NCBI GenBank assembly: GCA_003024785.1
Contig: PUQB01000393.1
Coordinates: 62,001-126,000 of the forward strand
Origin: Selaginella tamariscina
Lineage: Eukaryota; Streptophyta; Lycopodiopsida; Selaginellales; Selaginellaceae
Direction: 5' to 3'
DNA: 64,000 nucleotides
The notes beneath the pieces are model-generated. The model was not told the DNA's origin, did no database searches, and was given only the letters and a program-made list of their open reading frames with translations. This document shows, one piece after another, positions 59,161 to 64,000 of this stretch (within the stretch, counting starts at the first letter, position 1; the number at the start of each line of letters is the position of its first letter). A program made the position numbers and the translations under genes.

Positions 59161-61530
59161 TTGTGTGTGCGTGCGTGTGCGTGTGTTACAAGGTATATTT
59201 TCCAATCTGGAAAATATTCAATAATAAGAAAGAATAATAGTTTATTTTTATTCTAAAATAAAATAAATATAAGTATACTGCTTTGTTTATAAAACTTAAA
59301 CTGTGTGATGCATAATTGTTATAACATTGTATATATTTAAAAACAATGTCTATTCTCATTCTCTTATATGACATACAAAATTGTTGCAGACTAAGAGATT
59401 TTTTAGGAAGGGGACATTATAATTCATATTATTCAATTTGAATATGTTAAATTGAGTGCTTAATAACTAATTATTAATTTGGAAAAAAGTGAGTGATAAA
59501 ATTCTCTAAAATATACATTTCTTGTTAATAAATTAATATACCACATGACGTATGTGATTTTGAGTATATATTTAAGAGTATTTGTAATCTATAAGAATAT
59601 ACCAACATCATTTAAGAATGTAATTTTAAGTTGTGATATGTAGCATAAATAATGTAGTAATACTTGTTTTTAAACAACTTAATTCCAAAACCTTGTAGAA
59701 AAAAAGTTAAGTTAATAATTATAATAATAATCAAACATTTTAATAAAATTAAATTACATTTTTCTTTTTAAATTCAAAGTTGAAACAAAAATTGAATTCG
59801 AAAAATGAAGTTAATAATATTATGCTCCAAAAATGTTGGGATTGAATAAGTAATAAAAGGTTGAGTATGAGATGAAACAATTTTTATAACCTCTTGAATG
59901 AGATTAAGTATATATTTTATTTATTTAATTATGTTAGATACGATAGAGCTCTAAAATATTTTACTTAAAACCAAAAAACAAATAGAAAAAATGAGTTCAT
60001 GAAGTTGAAAAGCCATTAAATTCATAAAAGTTAAAATTATTAGTTTTATATATTTATTCAGGTTGTACATATATTACATTATTTACATAATATTATTCAT
60101 TTACAAGTGTTACTCACCTCTCTCAATCAAGTAACAAAATAAGTCTGCTTGCAGATCGCACAAGCCCTTTATCAATGTTGCATTTTCACTTATTTAAGGT
60201 TTAGTTTTCACAAGGGGTGGTTATTATAACCAATTAATCAAAGAATAATTATTTATTAAATCCACTGTAGTGAAACTATATTATTAATGTGGTTAAATTT
60301 AATGATGTGGCACTAAGTTGGTGTTAATGTAGGTTAAATTATATAACCAAGCAGATTTTAAATTATTGAGCAATTTGTGGAGTGATATGAATAACCATGG
60401 ACTTATTGATTAACATCTATCGTGTAATCATCCTTAGTTATTTACATAAATATTATGTAAGATAAATTTCATAAATGTTGAATAAGACAAATTTTGTGTT
60501 CACGGCTAATAATAATGATATGAGAATTATGTACAAAATAATGAAATTAACATAATGAAAAATGAAGATTGTGAGTAGTTTCAAGTTAATTAGGTGAGTG
60601 TAAAGCTAATCTTGAGTTTAACATGAAGCTTCTCTTAGTAAAAGCCTTTTAAATTCTAATGTATTCAAGCCTCGTTCTATTATTAGAAGCCTTTTATGTT
60701 TCCCTTCTTCTCATTTTATATAAGATGTTAAAAATCATGATGTAAAGATTATAAATATGAAAAAGAATAAGAAAATTGGTGCTGTTAAAAAAACAAAGGC
60801 AGAGGAACATAATGAAGAAAAAGGAAGTAAAGAATGATGAAAAGACAAACACATATAAGTATTGATTTATATGAAAGAAGAGCTTCACGATAAGTTTTGT
60901 GAGCCTCCAAAATAATGTGTGAACCTTTGGTAAAAGCTTCAAACTAAATGTGTTGGTAAGTTTTTGTTTTAATTGTGCTTTCATAATATGTACTCATGTT
61001 GTTATTTCACAACGTTGTGTCCAAATTTTAAGAAAGATGATACAACTTGTTACAACAAATGAAAGCCAAACTTTATAGAATACAAGAGATTAAATTTTAC
61101 AATGAAATAAGTAGAAATGATTGACATATCAACAAATATTATGAAGATATAAATAAATTTATGCTAACAAGGGCTAATATACATAAAGAAATTCAGTTCC
61201 TTTATGTCTTCATCCTTTCTTGTGGTAGGCCAACATCCTCAGTGTCTCCATGAAAACCATAAAAAACCCAACTAAATATGAAAAGTCAAATAAGTATTAT
61301 CTAAGACAAAAGTTATAAACACTTATAATTCTTTAAAGAAGAAGAAATTAGGGGCTATTAAAGAACTGACTACCACTCTAAAGAAGCTTATCAACAAGCT
61401 TTAAAAAAGAAATATTTAACAAACAAGTGTTAAATTGATTTTATTCTTTTAGAACATTAAGACTAAATACATGTCTTACTATTTCTTTATTAGCTTGATC
61501 ATATGAAACTTTTATTATGAAGTCCCTTTC
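59161..61530. repeat. Inverted-duplication arm, AT-rich flank of GH27 (right)
   Basis: Reverse complement of about 9.69-11.95 kb throughout. No gene is seen. The homology fades near 61.5 kb, giving one boundary of the duplicated block. Confidence 0.75.
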
Positions 61531-63130
61531 TATTTATCGAGTAATAGTTTGAGTTATTACTCAAATACTTTATACTTACAACAGTGAGGAGTATTTTTTA
61601 TTATTGATGTTGGAATCTATACAATCTATCTTTAATGAATTGAATCATACAAATTATTTTAAAATATGACAAACTGTTTGGGAAATACCATACCTAATTC
61701 TTCAAAAATGGTTTTGAAGATTGTCACTTGTCACAATCTCTTAAGAATATTCAATTTAGGGTTTAGGGTTTATAGGGTTTTCACAAATTATATACTATAT
61801 AAAATTACACAAATCTTATCTAAATCTAACTTAAAAATTTCAATTTGAATTTAAAATTATTTAAATGCAAGTTAATTTTTTTTTCAATTCACTTGTCATG
61901 ATATTCCAAAAATATTTGGTTTAGGTTTAGGGTTTTGGAGAGGGTTTAGAAATTATAATATTATAAATTATTACTAGTACAATATGTTAATCTAAATTAA
62001 AAATGTCATATTCTATTATAAATATTTAAATATAATATATTATATTTTTCAAAAGTTCACAATTATTGTGTCTAAGAAAGGTTCATTATGTACTCATATT
62101 GTTGTGAAATTGTGATTGCTCACTTTCGGTGTTAATTATTTTTTTTGTGAGATAATACTATTTGGAGTAGAAATAATTATGAATTTGTCAAAATAATTAA
62201 TTCCTGCATAGTATTAAATAATTATGACAATAAGTCCAATATTAAACAAGAAGTTGTTTTTACATAATCACTGGATATTTTACATAGGTAGTCACTAGCT
62301 ACTATGCCTTATCTTCACAAAATTGCTAAAGCTCTTTATGTCAAAATCTTCGCAAAATGGTTGCATCATCTTTAATTAGTTTCAAGATTGTATGTTATTG
62401 TACATCAAAATCTTCTTCATTTTTGACAATCTTGAGAAATTATTTTACATAATATAGCCATGTTTATCTGTTGTGGAATAGGTGTCCTATAATAGTTCAA
62501 TTGCAAATTGGGAATTGTTAATCCCAATTTAGTAACCTCAGCTTGCAAAGAGAAATAATTAACCTAAATACATTAAAAAAAAATTACCTCTAAAGCAATT
62601 TATAGAATTTCAAAGTCTTACTTCACGCTCTTACTTTTGTTGCATCTTAGGTGTCGTCTTCATGAACTTTAGTGGTCTATTTGGCTTTTCCCAATTTTAA
62701 TATAGAGATTTTGCATGTAAAAATGAAGATTAATGATTGAATCTTTCTTACAAAGTTGTACTTATTTTACAACATCTTTACATTTCATTTTATACTATTT
62801 GAAATGCCATAGAATATTGCCATCAGCATTTCAAATAGTGATAACAGACTTAAACTCATTTGTAAAAGAAAAAAAAATTAAAATTCTAAGCACTCCAGTA
62901 AAAAATTTAAGAATGGGTCAAATGTAACATTCTAAGAGGATGAGGCAAAGCTCAACATTTTTAAAATTCATCCTAGGGCACCTAGGTAAAATGAAGAAGC
63001 CAGCAAGTAGAAAAGCGAGAAAACAAGGCAAGCAAGAGCAACGTACCTCTATCGGATCGATTGTCATTTATCAACAATAACACCAATGTCATGGAGGGAT
63101 CAACCAAAAAACTAAAAAATGCAAGAACAC
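61531..63130. other. AT-rich spacer
   Basis: No gene is supported. Short GGTTTAGGGTTTA-like runs near 61755 and 61925 resemble plant telomere repeats but are only two to three units long. Confidence 0.6.
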
Positions 63131-63133
63131 TAA

Positions 63134-63512
63134 GAGGCAGTTCATATGTGCCCTCACCCTCAAGAATTTTTTTACCCTCACCAGGTCACATGTAATATTT
63201 TACCTTCATCTTATGATGGTCCCAAGGGTAAGATTCTAAATAAATCTGGATCTAATTAAATTTCATCGTAAGAATATGGTTTTTCTTGCCATGTGTTTCA
63301 TTATTATAGGTTTAAATAAAGATTTTTAAATATATTAATATAAATAGAGAAGATTTTTAATTTTATCTATTTTATATAAAAGAATTATATAATTGAGAAA
63401 CTCACAATTCTAATTTATATTTATTTTATTTAAAAAAATAAGTTTTATTAAGTTTAAATTAATATCACGACATGTGTAACCCTCACCGGCGTGTGAACAT
63501 GTGAACCACCTC
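63134..63512. mobile_element. Harbinger/Tourist-type MITE, TAA target duplication
   Basis: 379 bp with imperfect inverted ends GAGGCAGTTCATATGTG and GAGGTGGTTCACATGTT (right end read in reverse complement), flanked by TAA on both sides (63131-63133 and 63513-63515). A 3-bp TAA/TTA duplication is the PIF/Harbinger signature. Noncoding. Confidence 0.72.
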
Positions 63513-63603
63513 TAAACCCAAGAGGTATATTCTACCACGGCTAATTTAAAAAATATATTTTGTCACAACACAAATAGATTCGCAAATGGCGGGCAAAGAT
63601 GGT

Positions 63604-63655
63604 CATGGCCTTTGGATCCGAAGTCCAACGCGCTAATCCACTGCGCTACGCGGCC
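63604..63655 (-). pseudogene. Truncated tRNA-Arg(UCG)
   Basis: The minus strand starts GGCCGCGTAGCGCAGTGG (acceptor 5' strand and D-arm), then a perfect anticodon stem TTGGA/TCCAA around a CTTCGGA loop with anticodon TCG. After AAAGGCCATG the T-arm (GGTTCGAATCC) and 3' acceptor strand are absent, so it cannot fold as a tRNA. Confidence 0.85.
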
Positions 63656-63659
63656 TTAA

Positions 63660-64000
63660 CAAAAAAAAAAACTTCAATATATTAATAATTGGTAGTTATA
63701 TATATATATATATAGTATTTCGAAATCATTATTTAATATTTAAAAAAAAAAATTATAAATAATGAAGTTTGAATTCTATTAGCTACTAATAAACGTTATT
63801 CTAAATTTATATTAAGATATTTTTATTTCAATTTTAAATATAAAATATATAACATTTTATTAGAAAATTAGTTTACAATCAGGTTAAACAAGGGAGAGCT
63901 CCCTACATTTATATATTAAATACATAATATGTTTCTCTTCTAGTCCTGTATAATACACACGTCCGATGGAACACTTGTAATAATATAACGTAAATTGTAA
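63660..64000. other. AT-rich spacer at window end
   Basis: An A-run, a TA microsatellite (63699-63713) and low-complexity DNA; nothing else is seen. Confidence 0.6.

Noticed and set aside
61750..61945. Telomeric TTTAGGG array
   Set aside because: Only two or three imperfect units; similar CCCTAA words in the LTRs are part of the LTR sequence.
63590..63655. Functional tRNA-Arg gene
   Set aside because: The T-arm and 3' acceptor strand are missing.

Overview
The window looks like nuclear DNA of a land plant, most likely a seed plant. The evidence is multi-exon genes with short, very AT-rich introns bearing GT-AG borders, plant-type gene families (a PP2C/protein-kinase fusion, a GH27 alpha-galactosidase/arabinopyranosidase, a plant-type XRN 5'-3' exoribonuclease), a chromodomain Ty3/gypsy retrotransposon primed by initiator-Met tRNA, PIF/Harbinger remnants, MITEs and very many TA, CT and GT microsatellites. 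The species is not identifiable by eye.

Layout. 1-4.3 kb: AT-rich spacer, then an intronless XRN-like copy on the minus strand. 7.2-9.4 kb: a captured-gene transposon fragment and a PIF/Harbinger transposase pseudogene. 9.4-15.3 kb: an inverted, decayed copy of the GH27 gene and of the last kinase exon. 15.3-17.3 kb: a second, longer copy of the captured gene. 19.3-27.8 kb: inverted scraps of the PP2C gene, a 4-kb field of degenerate repeats, a TRIM-like chimeric LTR element, and an unidentified two-exon gene (gene X). 29.6-42.2 kb: LTR retroelements nested three deep, with a nearly complete chromovirus at the core. 43-45.9 kb: a second XRN-like copy, broken by a MITE. 48.8-59.2 kb: the better preserved forward copies of gene X, the PP2C-kinase gene (21 exons) and the GH27 gene (10 exons). 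59.2-64 kb: AT-rich spacer with a Harbinger-type MITE and a truncated tRNA-Arg.

The main architectural theme is a segmental inverted duplication. The block about 47.5-61.5 kb (gene X, PP2C-kinase, GH27, flank) reappears in reverse, interrupted by insertions, at about 27.8-9.7 kb. The XRN block (about 0.2-4.8 kb) reappears in direct orientation at about 42.3-46.7 kb.

The three best genes are not an operon and need not work together. PP2C-kinase should make a secretory-pathway protein with an N-terminal phosphatase and a C-terminal kinase. GH27 should make a secreted or vacuolar glycosidase. XRN would degrade 5'-monophosphate RNA.

A caution applies to the whole window. Nearly every long reading frame is broken by single-base losses, and where a paralogue allows comparison the lost base lies in a short homopolymer. 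The same kind of difference separates the two LTRs of the chromovirus. Some genes called broken here may therefore be intact in the organism.
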